Counted from the stretch's first letter, positions 1 to 5,001 are shown. The stretch: DNA of 5,418 bases from Lutibacter sp. (GCA_003516285.1 DPCK01000018.1:6237-11654); one strand, 5' to 3'. The notes: a model not told the origin generated them from the sequence alone. Program-made: numbers and translations.

Positions 1-169
1 GAACATTAAAACGCTGATTTTGAATATTGGAGCAAAACAAATATAGTTATGAATAATGATAAAAATATGATATAAGAGGAATAACCTTAGATTTTTCAAT
101 TGCCTAAATAACAAAGAAAACAGTTAGGCAGACATTGCGCTTCGAACGAAATGAATAACTCATAACTGT
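1..169. other. Non-coding left flank, no gene recognised
   Basis: I find no convincing gene here. A plus-strand frame from base 2 to a TAG at 44-46 gives 14 residues and could be the tail of a gene outside the window, but nothing supports it. A minus-strand -7 box (TATATTTG, 38-45) could drive a gene leaving the window to the left; a minus-strand ATG lies at 4-6. That box has no -33 partner, and such boxes arise by chance in AT-rich DNA. An inverted repeat TGCCTAA/TTAGGCA (101-107 and 124-130) encloses a 16-base loop of unknown meaning. Confidence 0.4.
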
Positions 170-259
170 AAAACACAGCCATTTTATACTGCACATAGAA
201 ACGATAAAGCTACTTTTGATGAAAACTTAACAGATGGCAAAAAAGTAAAGGTGAAATAA
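170..259 (+). pseudogene. Frameshifted 3' remnant of a MORN/YwqK-type repeat gene
   Basis: This stretch aligns with the last 91 bases of the intact MORN gene (1163-1253), including the stop codon and 12 bases beyond it (260-271 against 1254-1265). It encodes KHSHFI, then loses one base near 190-197, after which the other frame gives R-N-D-K-A-T-F-D-E-N-L-T-D-G-K-K-V-K-V-K and TAA. The intact gene has R-N-D-N-V-E-Y-D-E-N-F-E-N-G-K-K-V-K-T-K. Similarity stops abruptly upstream of about 169, so the N-terminal two thirds are gone. The substitutions change several amino acids while the repeat skeleton (D-E-N, G-K-K-V-K) stays. This fits an older paralogue that was functional before it decayed, not a fresh copy. 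Confidence 0.8.
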
Positions 260-341
260 GCATCAATCTCAGAAAAACGAAAAAAACAAAGGTTTCAAAA
301 AATAATTAAAAAATACCTGACGTTACACTTGAATAACTCTT

Positions 342-372
342 TTTGATTCCTGCTAAAATAATTGTAATTTTG
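342..372 (+). promoter_or_regulatory. Bacteroidota-type promoter for the ABM lipoprotein gene
   Basis: A -33 box TTTG (342-345) and a perfect -7 box TAATTTTG (365-372, consensus TAnnTTTG) are separated by 19 bases, the usual spacing for the primary sigma factor of Bacteroidota. Transcription would start near 379, leaving a leader of roughly 110 bases before the ATG at 492. It is the only promoter in the window with both boxes and correct spacing. Confidence 0.7.
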
Positions 373-491
373 GGTAACATAAAATTACTGAAATTCAGTG
401 AAATAAAGTTTGATATTTGTAATACCTAAACAAGTTTACTTGCAAACAGTTTGCCTCACATAAAAAATAATTAACCATTAAAAACGATAGT

Positions 492-869
492 ATGAAGAAA
501 CTTTTTTTGATTTTGGGTTTGATAATCTTTTCAATCTTTACCGGATGTGGAAAAAAAGATGATGGAAACAATTTAATTGTCGTTGTAAAATACAAAACAC
601 TGCCAAACAAAAGTGTTGATGCTGTTACGGGCTTAAAAAAACTGATTGAACAAGTTAAAGGAGAAGAACATTTTGTGAGTCTTAAACTGCACATTGATCA
701 AAATGACAATTCGAATATTTTGTTATATGAAGAATGGGATGATGCGTTGTATTATCAAAATCAACATATGAAAACAAAACATCTTAAAGAATTTATTGTT
801 GAATCCCAAACTTTTCTGGCCGGGCCGCCTGAAATTTCATTGTGGAAAGTGAATGCGGTTTATAAATAA
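492..869 (+). CDS. Lipoprotein with an ABM (antibiotic biosynthesis monooxygenase/YgiN-like) domain
   Basis: The 125-residue product starts with a lipoprotein signal peptide: MKK, a hydrophobic stretch at residues 4-17, and the lipobox F-T-G-C with the acylated Cys at 19. Residues 28-119 fit the ABM dimeric alpha/beta-barrel fold: a first strand L-I-V-V-V-K-Y, a helix at about 42-56, the strand leading into the hallmark E-W (81-82), then a helix with H-M-K-x-x-H-L-K-E-F (92-101). Family members oxidise quinols or polyketides without a cofactor, degrade haem, or have no known activity; the substrate here cannot be told. The Cys is followed by G-K-K-D-D, matching the K-(D/E)2 lipoprotein export signal described in Capnocytophaga and Flavobacterium, so the protein may be displayed on the cell surface. 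It has its own promoter at 342-372. The MORN gene follows 105 bases downstream with no clear terminator between, so co-transcription is possible. Confidence 0.82.
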   Translation: MKKLFLILGLIIFSIFTGCGKKDDGNNLIVVVKYKTLPNKSVDAVTGLKKLIEQVKGEEHFVSLKLHIDQNDNSNILLYEEWDDALYYQNQHMKTKHLKEFIVESQTFLAGPPEISLWKVNAVYK

Positions 870-974
870 TTCGCAAACTTGCAGCTAATTAAAATTTAAT
901 AAAAATGGTTAAAATCATTCACGCCAGCTATTAAATTATAAATGAACTGATTGACGAAACATAAAACTTCAACC

Positions 975-1253
975 ATGGGAAATTCGACCTATAAAAACGG
1001 ACAAATTATTTCTGAACAAAAGGGAAATCGCTTAACCTATTTCTATAAAAACGGCAAGGTGAAGGCAACGGGAATTTTTGAAAATAACCTGATGCAAGAC
1101 GAATGGATATTTTATCGCGAAACCGGACAATTGTGGCAAGTTGGAAATTTTAAAGACAGCATAAAACACGGTCATTTTATACGATATGACAGAAACGACA
1201 ATGTTGAATATGACGAAAACTTTGAAAATGGCAAAAAAGTAAAGACGAAATAA
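975..1253 (+). CDS. MORN-repeat protein, YwqK antitoxin-like family
   Basis: The 92-residue product is built almost wholly of MORN_2-type repeats: about residues 22-45 (Y-K-N-G-K-V-K-A-T-G, then E-W), 46-68 (E-T-G-Q-L-W-Q-V-G-N-F, then H-G-H-F) and 69-90 (degenerate, ending E-N-G-K-K-V-K). Each is a beta-hairpin of the form Y-x-N-G-x-(4-8)-G-x-(4-8)-G-x-W. Such proteins are often annotated as YwqK-family antitoxins after the Bacillus YwqJ/YwqK toxin-immunity pair, but many have no known partner, and no toxin gene is visible here. There is no signal peptide, so it should be cytoplasmic. I prefer the ATG at 975; the frame is open back to a TTG at 951, directly after an in-frame TGA, which would add eight residues unlike the repeats. 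I see no promoter in the preceding gap. A decayed relative of its 3' end lies at 170-259. Confidence 0.78.
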   Translation: MGNSTYKNGQIISEQKGNRLTYFYKNGKVKATGIFENNLMQDEWIFYRETGQLWQVGNFKDSIKHGHFIRYDRNDNVEYDENFENGKKVKTK

Positions 1254-1272
1254 GCATCAATTTCAATACTCG

Positions 1273-1461
1273 TTAGTGGATTTTGGTCGTTTGGAAGAAA
1301 AAGGTTGGTAAAAAGCAAAAAAATAGTGCACTTGCCATTAAAACAATATCTGGAAAATCTCCAATTTTTACGTCGCATAAATCCAATATAAAAGCCATCG
1401 TAATTGCCAAAAAAAAAATTCAATAAATTAGAGAGATAAAGTCCCCATAAATATTCAGATT
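1273..1461 (-). pseudogene. Decayed small membrane protein (one in-frame TGA), convergent with the MORN gene
   Basis: On the minus strand, one frame is open from 1461 down to a TAA at 1273-1275 except for a single TGA at 1420-1422. Before the TGA it reads N-L-N-I-Y-G-D-F-I-S-L-I-Y. After it comes I-F-F-L-A-I-T-M-A-F-I-L-D-L, then a polar stretch C-D-V-K-I-G-D-F-P-D, and a second hydrophobic segment I-V-L-M-A-S-A-L-F-F-C-F-L-P-T-F-F-F ending Q-T-T-K-I-H. Two membrane helices joined by a short acidic loop are what a small two-helix membrane protein looks like. No ATG starts the full frame. The only one in frame (1396-1398) would give 41 residues with the first helix largely missing. A run of ten A at 1409-1418 lies at the break and invites slippage. 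I do not recognise the family. A short functional protein from 1398 or a chance frame cannot be excluded. Confidence 0.42.
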
Positions 1462-1602
1462 TCAGACAAAATTCCGGCTTTAAAATTAAATCATTAAGAT
1501 TTTTGTGTTGATAGAAAAGAAAAAAGAAAAAAAATAAATATATTTACATTACAAAAGAATTTCAAACCACTTACAATTCACTCGAAATTAGCGTTTGAAC
1601 AC

Positions 1603-1610
1603 TAAATTTG
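1603..1610 (+). promoter_or_regulatory. -7 box upstream of the small membrane protein gene
   Basis: TAAATTTG matches TAnnTTTG exactly and lies 23 bases before the ATG at 1634, leaving a leader of roughly 17 A-rich bases. No TTTG is found at the expected -33 distance; the TTTG at 1594-1597 is too close. The box alone is weak evidence, but its placement is right. Confidence 0.45.
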
Positions 1611-1633
1611 CTTGAATCATAAAATTAAAAAAA

Positions 1634-1837
1634 ATGAATGGAAAAGAATTTTTTAAAAATGAACCACTGCTTTATAAGATTATCTATTTAATAGGTGTCA
1701 TCTTTTTATTTGTTAATTTAAACGATATAACATCCGGAAAAAATGAAGTAAATATTGCATTTCCAATTATTGCCTTTGGAATATTGATATTTTTATTTAT
1801 GAGACTTGCTGTATTTAGCAATAATAATGACTATTGA
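1634..1837 (+). CDS. Small two-helix membrane protein of unknown function
   Basis: The product has 67 residues. After a short polar N-terminus (M-N-G-K-E-F-F-K-N-E), a first membrane helix covers about residues 12-29. A loop N-D-I-T-S-G-K-N-E-V-N follows, then a second helix at about 41-61 and a polar tail S-N-N-N-D-Y. I do not recognise the family. With two helices, a short soluble loop and no extra domain, it should sit in the inner membrane. The start is supported by an ATG behind an A-rich leader and a correctly placed -7 box at 1603-1610. It stands alone, with 380 bases of non-coding or decayed sequence before it and about 200 bases after it. Codon use is very AT-rich, more so than in the peroxiredoxin and transporter genes downstream. 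Confidence 0.62.
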   Translation: MNGKEFFKNEPLLYKIIYLIGVIFLFVNLNDITSGKNEVNIAFPIIAFGILIFLFMRLAVFSNNNDY

Positions 1838-2008
1838 TTAATTTATGGGTTTTTGAAAATAAAATTATTTCGCAATAAAAGTCCCTAAAACCTAAAAATT
1901 ATCCATACTTGCCAAAAAGTCACCAACAAAATTCGTTTTGCCTTTAGCACTTCCTATAAAAAAACGTTAAAATATATAGCATATTACAATTATGGCTGTT
2001 GATTTTGG

Positions 2009-2016
2009 TAATATTG
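2009..2016 (+). promoter_or_regulatory. Possible -7 box of the peroxiredoxin gene
   Basis: TAATATTG differs from TAnnTTTG at one base and lies 17 bases before the ATG at 2034, so the leader would be about 10 bases. No TTTG stands at the -33 distance. This is a tentative placement only. Confidence 0.25.
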
Positions 2017-2033
2017 TACCCTAAACTTCAAAA

Positions 2034-2603
2034 ATGAAAAAACTTACAAGCATAATTGCACTTTTAACTTTAACAATTTCAGTGATGGCACAAAACACTA
2101 ACGAACTTAACATTGGCGACAAAGTTTCCGAATTTTCAGGAATAGACGATACCGGCGCTAATTGGAAATCGAGCACCGTGAAATCCGATTTCTTGGTGGT
2201 GTACTTTTATCCGGCAGCAATGACCGGCGGATGCACCGCACAAGCGTGCGCTTACAGAGATGACAAAGCCAATTTTGATAAAATGGGTGCAACCATTATT
2301 GGCGTTAGCGGCGACGAAGTGAAAAATTTAAAAGTTTTTAAAGAATCATCCCAATTGAATTTTCCGTTAATTTCCGACACTCAAGGCATTATTTCCAAAA
2401 AATTTGGCGTACCAACAAAAGATGGTGGTGAAATAACCCGTGAAATTGCTGGCGAAAATTTTTTATTGGTTAGGGGAATTACCGCATCACGCTGGACATT
2501 TGTCCTTGATAAAAACAGAAAAATCATTTATAAAAATGCCGAAGTGAATGCTGCAGACGACAGCAAAAAAGTAATGGAAGTAATTAAAAAGGCGAAAGGA
2601 TAA
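2034..2603 (+). CDS. Exported peroxiredoxin, PrxQ/BCP type (AhpC/TSA family)
   Basis: The 189-residue product carries a Sec signal peptide (M-K-K, hydrophobic 6-17, likely cleavage after V-M-A at 19), so the mature enzyme acts in the periplasm. Residues 25-170 form the thioredoxin-like peroxiredoxin fold. The active-site segment at 59-76 has P60, T64 and the peroxidatic Cys at C67, with a second Cys five residues on (C72). The C-x4-C spacing in one helix is typical of atypical 2-Cys PrxQ/BCP enzymes. R153 in R-W-T-F-V-L-D matches the conserved Arg that lowers the Cys pKa. The family reduces H2O2 and organic hydroperoxides and is recycled by thioredoxin-like proteins; here the partner would have to be periplasmic. 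Residues about 128-150 hold a K-D-G-G-E-I-T-R loop where typical BCP has a short G-V-W-G stretch. It is convergent with the MFS gene and apparently monocistronic. Confidence 0.93.
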   Translation: MKKLTSIIALLTLTISVMAQNTNELNIGDKVSEFSGIDDTGANWKSSTVKSDFLVVYFYPAAMTGGCTAQACAYRDDKANFDKMGATIIGVSGDEVKNLKVFKESSQLNFPLISDTQGIISKKFGVPTKDGGEITREIAGENFLLVRGITASRWTFVLDKNRKIIYKNAEVNAADDSKKVMEVIKKAKG

Positions 2604-2613
2604 AGTAATCAGG

Positions 2614-2701
2614 AGTCGGAAGACCGAAATCTGAAGTTTGGGTTATATTCGACTGCAAGACAAAAAGCCAAAAACTTCTATAAATTCTAAATTCTAATCC
2701 C
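2614..2701. repeat. Degenerate 7-base tandem repeats between convergent genes
   Basis: After the peroxiredoxin gene, four consecutive 7-mers read AGTCGGA, AGACCGA, AATCTGA and AGTTTGG (2614-2641). A second short array reads TAAATTC, TAAATTC, TAATCCC (2681-2701) and runs into the palindrome at 2696-2715. Both arrays have the same 7-base period. Heptameric intergenic repeats of this style occur in other Bacteroidota genomes from general knowledge. No function is evident. Confidence 0.5.
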
Positions 2702-2715
2702 GCCTGTGCGGGATT
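2696..2715. terminator. GC-rich palindrome, likely bidirectional terminator for the peroxiredoxin and MFS genes
   Basis: AATCCCGC and GCGGGATT form a perfect 8-bp stem around a CTGT loop, two bases beyond the MFS stop codon. On the plus strand it is followed by GTTTATT, on the minus strand by AGAATTTAGAATTT. The downstream T-tracts are imperfect, so it could instead be a REP-like palindrome. It stands between convergent genes, where a shared terminator is expected. Confidence 0.55.
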
Positions 2716-2717
2716 GT

Positions 2718-3956
2718 TTATTCATTACTAGCCACCATTCCTCTTTCTGAATCCAATATTTTTCGTAGCCAAAGCATCAGCAACACTGCCAACAAGCCCA
2801 AGCCACCCATTAAAAACCAGTTGGCCATAAACCCGAATCTATCAATAACTTCCATTCCGGTTTTTGCGCTAAAAATATGGGCACAGGAAAACGCCATAGA
2901 ATACAGCGCCAAATAACGGCCTTCATTTCCTGATGGCGCCCTGTTCATCGCAAAATTATTGGTAAAAGGAAACGCCAACATTTCTCCCAAAGTAATCAAC
3001 AGCATACTTAGTATTAAAATACCGCTCCAAGATGTTGCGTTCAAAATCGCATAACTCATTGCCAACAACCCCAAACTCCAGGTAATTATTTTCATCCTGT
3101 CGAGTAATTTTTTTTCGATATAATGAATCAAAGGCATTTCAAACAAAAAGATTAAAAATCCGTTCACCGACATCAACAAACCAATCTCAACTTCCGTCAT
3201 TCTGTGAACTTCTTTGTAGAACAGAGGCATTGTGGTAAATAACTGCATAAATATAAGGCCCATCAAAAATATAATCACTAAAAATAACCAATAAGGCCGA
3301 TCTTTATAAACTGAAGTAATGTTGTTTTGCTTTTCAACAATTATTTTAGATGCATCAACCCTGATCTTCTTTTCTTTCAACACCACTTTCATCACCACAA
3401 TAGCGGCAATACACGTAATTCCATCCACCCAAAAAAGTCCGGAATAGCTTATCAAGGCAATGATCAATCCGCCAAAAAATGGTCCGAAAGAAAATCCCAG
3501 ATTAATCGCCAAACGAATCAATGTTAACGATCTTGTCTGATTTTCAGGTTTGCTGTACGCTTTTAAGGAAACAAACATCGCCGGTCTAAAGGCGTCGGCA
3601 AAAACCATTGTGATAAAAATGCCAATGGCGAAACCAAAAAATGTATGCACAAATTGCAAGGCAATAAACGAAAATCCCGTGATCAATAAACTGAAAAACA
3701 TCACCCGATAAAAACCAATTTTATCCGACAGTTTTCCGCCCACATAAGAACCCAATAACGATCCCAATCCAAAGCAAGTCATAATCCACCCAACTTCACT
3801 CAAAGATAAGTTCATATCCTCGGTTAAATACAAGGACAAAAACGGAATTACCATCGTTCCCGCCCTGTTTATAAAGGTAATTAACGCCAGCCACCAAACT
3901 TCTTTGGACAGCCCGCTAAACGAATTTCGGTAACCGTTGAATGTTCTTTTTAACAT
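2718..3956 (-). CDS. MFS transporter, drug/H+ antiporter-like, 12 helices
   Basis: The 412-residue product is a full-length major facilitator protein. Twelve hydrophobic helices fall at about 20-43, 55-73, 83-100, 104-125, 148-168, 170-193, 222-245, 256-276, 289-306, 310-332, 348-367 and 378-397, with the usual long cytoplasmic loop (194-221) between halves. Motif A lies between helices 2 and 3 (G-G-K-L-S-D-K-I-G-F-Y-R, 73-84). A perfect motif C (G-x3-G-P-x2-G-G) lies at 154-163 in helix 5; motif C is a mark of antiporters. Helix 1 holds N-R-A-G-T-M-V-I-P-F-L, resembling MdtH/YceL-type exporters. Proton-driven efflux is inferred; the substrate is unknown. The start lies behind an A-rich leader. 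Upstream lies a palindromic structured region (4011-4170), so the leader RNA may be structured. It is convergent with the peroxiredoxin gene. GC content looks higher than in the small genes at the left. Confidence 0.9.
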   Translation of the reverse strand: MLKRTFNGYRNSFSGLSKEVWWLALITFINRAGTMVIPFLSLYLTEDMNLSLSEVGWIMTCFGLGSLLGSYVGGKLSDKIGFYRVMFFSLLITGFSFIALQFVHTFFGFAIGIFITMVFADAFRPAMFVSLKAYSKPENQTRSLTLIRLAINLGFSFGPFFGGLIIALISYSGLFWVDGITCIAAIVVMKVVLKEKKIRVDASKIIVEKQNNITSVYKDRPYWLFLVIIFLMGLIFMQLFTTMPLFYKEVHRMTEVEIGLLMSVNGFLIFLFEMPLIHYIEKKLLDRMKIITWSLGLLAMSYAILNATSWSGILILSMLLITLGEMLAFPFTNNFAMNRAPSGNEGRYLALYSMAFSCAHIFSAKTGMEVIDRFGFMANWFLMGGLGLLAVLLMLWLRKILDSERGMVASNE

Positions 3957-4010
3957 TTTTTATCTTTATAATATTTTAAAACAGCAACAAGCATTAATTT
4001 TAAAATTTGA

Positions 4011-4054
4011 GCCTGCCCGCCTTTTTGGTAGGCGTTCCCCGCCAGCAGGCGGGC
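4011..4054. repeat. GC-rich nested palindrome (REP-like) near the MFS start
   Basis: GCCCGCCT (4015-4022) and AGGCGGGC (4047-4054) are perfect inverted arms. Between them, GGCG (4031-4034) can pair with CGCC (4040-4043). Alternatively CCCGCC (4038-4043) pairs with GGCGGG (4048-4053) around AGCA. The block stands out in the AT-rich background and shares the CCCGCC core with the palindrome at 2696-2715 on the other side of the MFS gene. Confidence 0.65.
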
Positions 4055-4170
4055 CGGGATTTTCACTGCAATCTTTTATTGCAAAATGGCAATAAAAGTA
4101 TTTTCGCTGCAAACAAAGTTCACTGAACACCAATTTCAAAATAATTAATGGGTGAAGTAATCCCTAACGC
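4031..4170 (-). ncRNA. Multi-helix structured element, candidate flavobacterial structured RNA or dispersed repeat
   Basis: Read on the minus strand, the ends pair over long distances: GCGTT (4170-4166) with AACGC (4036-4032), GGGATT (4164-4159) with AATCCC (4061-4056), and TTCAC (4156-4152) with GTGAA (4066-4062). The last two helices stack with only a two-base bulge. A GC hairpin (CCCGCC/GGCGGG, 4038-4053) sits in one strand of the outer stem. A perfect 10-bp hairpin (CTTTTATTGC/GCAATAAAAG, 4073-4082 and 4089-4098) sits inside, flanked on both sides by TGCAG followed by CG or TG. The arrangement recalls dispersed elements of flavobacterial intergenic regions that run from GCGTTAGGGATT to AACGCC, and possibly the Flavo-1 RNA motif. 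That link is from memory and unverified. It ends 75 bases before the MFS start codon, so it could be a leader, an independent RNA or an inert repeat. Confidence 0.5.
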
Positions 4171-4174
4171 GGCT

Positions 4175-4188
4175 AAAATTCAAAATTC
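4175..4188. repeat. Two tandem AAAATTC 7-mers
   Basis: AAAATTC occurs twice in direct succession. It is close to the TAAATTC pair at 2681-2694 on the other side of the MFS gene, and both pairs lie near CCCGCC palindromes. The match is short and AT-rich, so chance is possible. Confidence 0.3.
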
Positions 4189-4242
4189 AACAAACGCACA
4201 TTTCAGTTAAAACCTTCATCATTTCACCCGCATTTCAAAACT

Positions 4243-4264
4243 AAAAAACCCGACATAAAGTCGG
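4243..4264 (-). terminator. Orphan minus-strand intrinsic terminator
   Basis: On the minus strand, CCGAC (4264-4260), loop TTTAT, GTCGG (4254-4250), one G and then six T (4248-4243) form a compact intrinsic terminator. On the plus strand no T-run follows, so it acts leftward. No minus-strand gene ends here: the next gene to the right, the DUF1684 gene, is on the plus strand. It lies about 290 bases upstream of the MFS start. A minus-strand -7 box (TAATTTTG, 4313-4320) could give a short transcript of about 60-65 bases ending at this terminator. Confidence 0.6.
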
Positions 4265-4367
4265 ATTCAACCCATAAAAATCATAATTTCCACAAGGCGC
4301 TTGCTATTTTTTCAAAATTACAAAAATTTGCGTCAATGCTAATTTTTAATTTCTATTAAATATTCTG

Positions 4368-4375
4368 TATTTTTG
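4368..4375 (+). promoter_or_regulatory. -7 box of the DUF1684 lipoprotein gene
   Basis: TATTTTTG matches TAnnTTTG exactly and lies 20 bases before the ATG, giving an A-rich leader of about 14 bases (a run of A immediately before the start). At the -33 position only a T-run (4343-4347) is found, not TTTG. Confidence 0.5.
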
Positions 4376-4395
4376 AACATAATTTAAAAAAAAAA

Positions 4396-5001
4396 ATGAA
4401 GTATTTCCTAAGTATTTTCGTCACCATTATTTTGTTATCCTGCGCTAAAAAAGAAACAACGCATCATAACGAAATCAAACTTTTTCAATACGATTTAAAT
4501 GTTGAGTTTGCAGATGCAACCAAATCGCCTTTAACCGAAGAGGACAAGAAAACATTTAAAGCACTGGAATTTTTTGACATTGACGAAAAATACAACATTG
4601 AGGCCGATTTTGAATTAACGCCCAACACGCCCGTTTTTGAAATGCCAACAACTACCGATCGTTTGCCTTTGTACCGAAAATACGGCATTGTCCGTTTTAC
4701 GTTGGATGGTAAAAAATTTGAGTTGAGTATTTTTCAAAACCAGCAATTAATGAATGAATTTAACTACAAAGACTATTTATTCCTGCCTTTTAATGATGCC
4801 ACAAACGGAACCGCAACTTATGGCGGCGGACGTTATTTGGATTTAGAAATCCCCAAGGAAGGAAGCAAAAAAATACGCATCGATTTCAACAAAGCCTACA
4901 ATCCGTATTGTGCTTATAATCACACATTTTCGTGTCCAATTCCACCTTCAGAAAACAATTTGCCCATTGCCATTCCTGTTGGCGTAAAAGCCTTTAAATA
5001 A
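4396..5001 (+). CDS. DUF1684 family lipoprotein
   Basis: The 201-residue product has a lipoprotein signal peptide with lipobox L-L-S-C, acylated Cys at 16, followed by A-K-K-E. The C-terminal half carries the signatures of DUF1684: F-L-P-F-N-D-A-T (128-135), T-Y-G-G-G-R-Y-L-D (141-149), D-F-N-K-A-Y-N-P-Y-C-A-Y-N (163-175), and C-P-I-P-P-S-E-N-N-L-P-I-A-I-P-V-G-V-K (180-198). C172 and C180 lie eight residues apart in the conserved block and could bind metal or form a disulfide; this is inference. The biochemical role of the family is not established as far as I know. The length is normal and the protein looks intact. It should be anchored on the periplasmic face of a membrane; the Lys-rich stretch after Cys only partly resembles the surface-export signal. 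It has its own -7 box at 4368-4375. Its stop codon overlaps the T-tract of the terminator of the convergent beta-barrel gene. Confidence 0.88.
   Translation: MKYFLSIFVTIILLSCAKKETTHHNEIKLFQYDLNVEFADATKSPLTEEDKKTFKALEFFDIDEKYNIEADFELTPNTPVFEMPTTTDRLPLYRKYGIVRFTLDGKKFELSIFQNQQLMNEFNYKDYLFLPFNDATNGTATYGGGRYLDLEIPKEGSKKIRIDFNKAYNPYCAYNHTFSCPIPPSENNLPIAIPVGVKAFK

Noticed and set aside
100..130. Inverted repeat GCCTAAA ... GTTAGGC as an integron attC site
   Set aside because: GTTAGGC fits the GTTRRRY core, but the partner is GCCTAAA instead of an RYYYAAC sequence. The arms are only about 30 bases apart, shorter than known attC sites, there is no inner L''/L' pair, and no integrase or cassette series is visible.
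395..694. 99-residue minus-strand frame over the ABM gene
   Set aside because: It is antisense to a clear lipoprotein gene and its promoter region; composition is Phe/Ser/Leu-rich as expected from a shadow.
905..934. Nine-codon frame (ATG to TAA) before the MORN gene as a leader peptide
   Set aside because: No promoter, no attenuator hairpin and no run of one codon; short frames like this are common by chance.
1420..1422. TGA read as tryptophan, which would restore the broken membrane protein
   Set aside because: TGA ends the small membrane protein gene at 1835-1837, tryptophan is coded TGG in all other genes, and code reassignment is not expected in Bacteroidota.
1172..1423. 83-residue minus-strand frame overlapping the MORN gene
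   Set aside because: It starts with TTG at the poly-A run, half of it is antisense to the MORN repeats, and the hydrophobic two-helix frame in the same region is more protein-like.
3327..3527. 66-residue plus-strand frame inside the MFS gene
   Set aside because: Antisense to conserved transporter segments; His/Asn/Gln-rich shadow composition.
4236..4243. Minus-strand TAGTTTTG as the MFS promoter
   Set aside because: It overlaps the T-tract of the orphan terminator, has no -33 partner and lies about 280 bases from the start codon. Boxes of this kind arise by chance in such AT-rich DNA.
4257..4320. T-arm-like GGGTTGAATCC on the minus strand as part of a tRNA
   Set aside because: The T-loop is one base short and there is no acceptor, D or anticodon arm around it.
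4485..4688. 67-residue minus-strand frame inside the DUF1684 gene
   Set aside because: Antisense to a recognised coding sequence, no promoter or leader.
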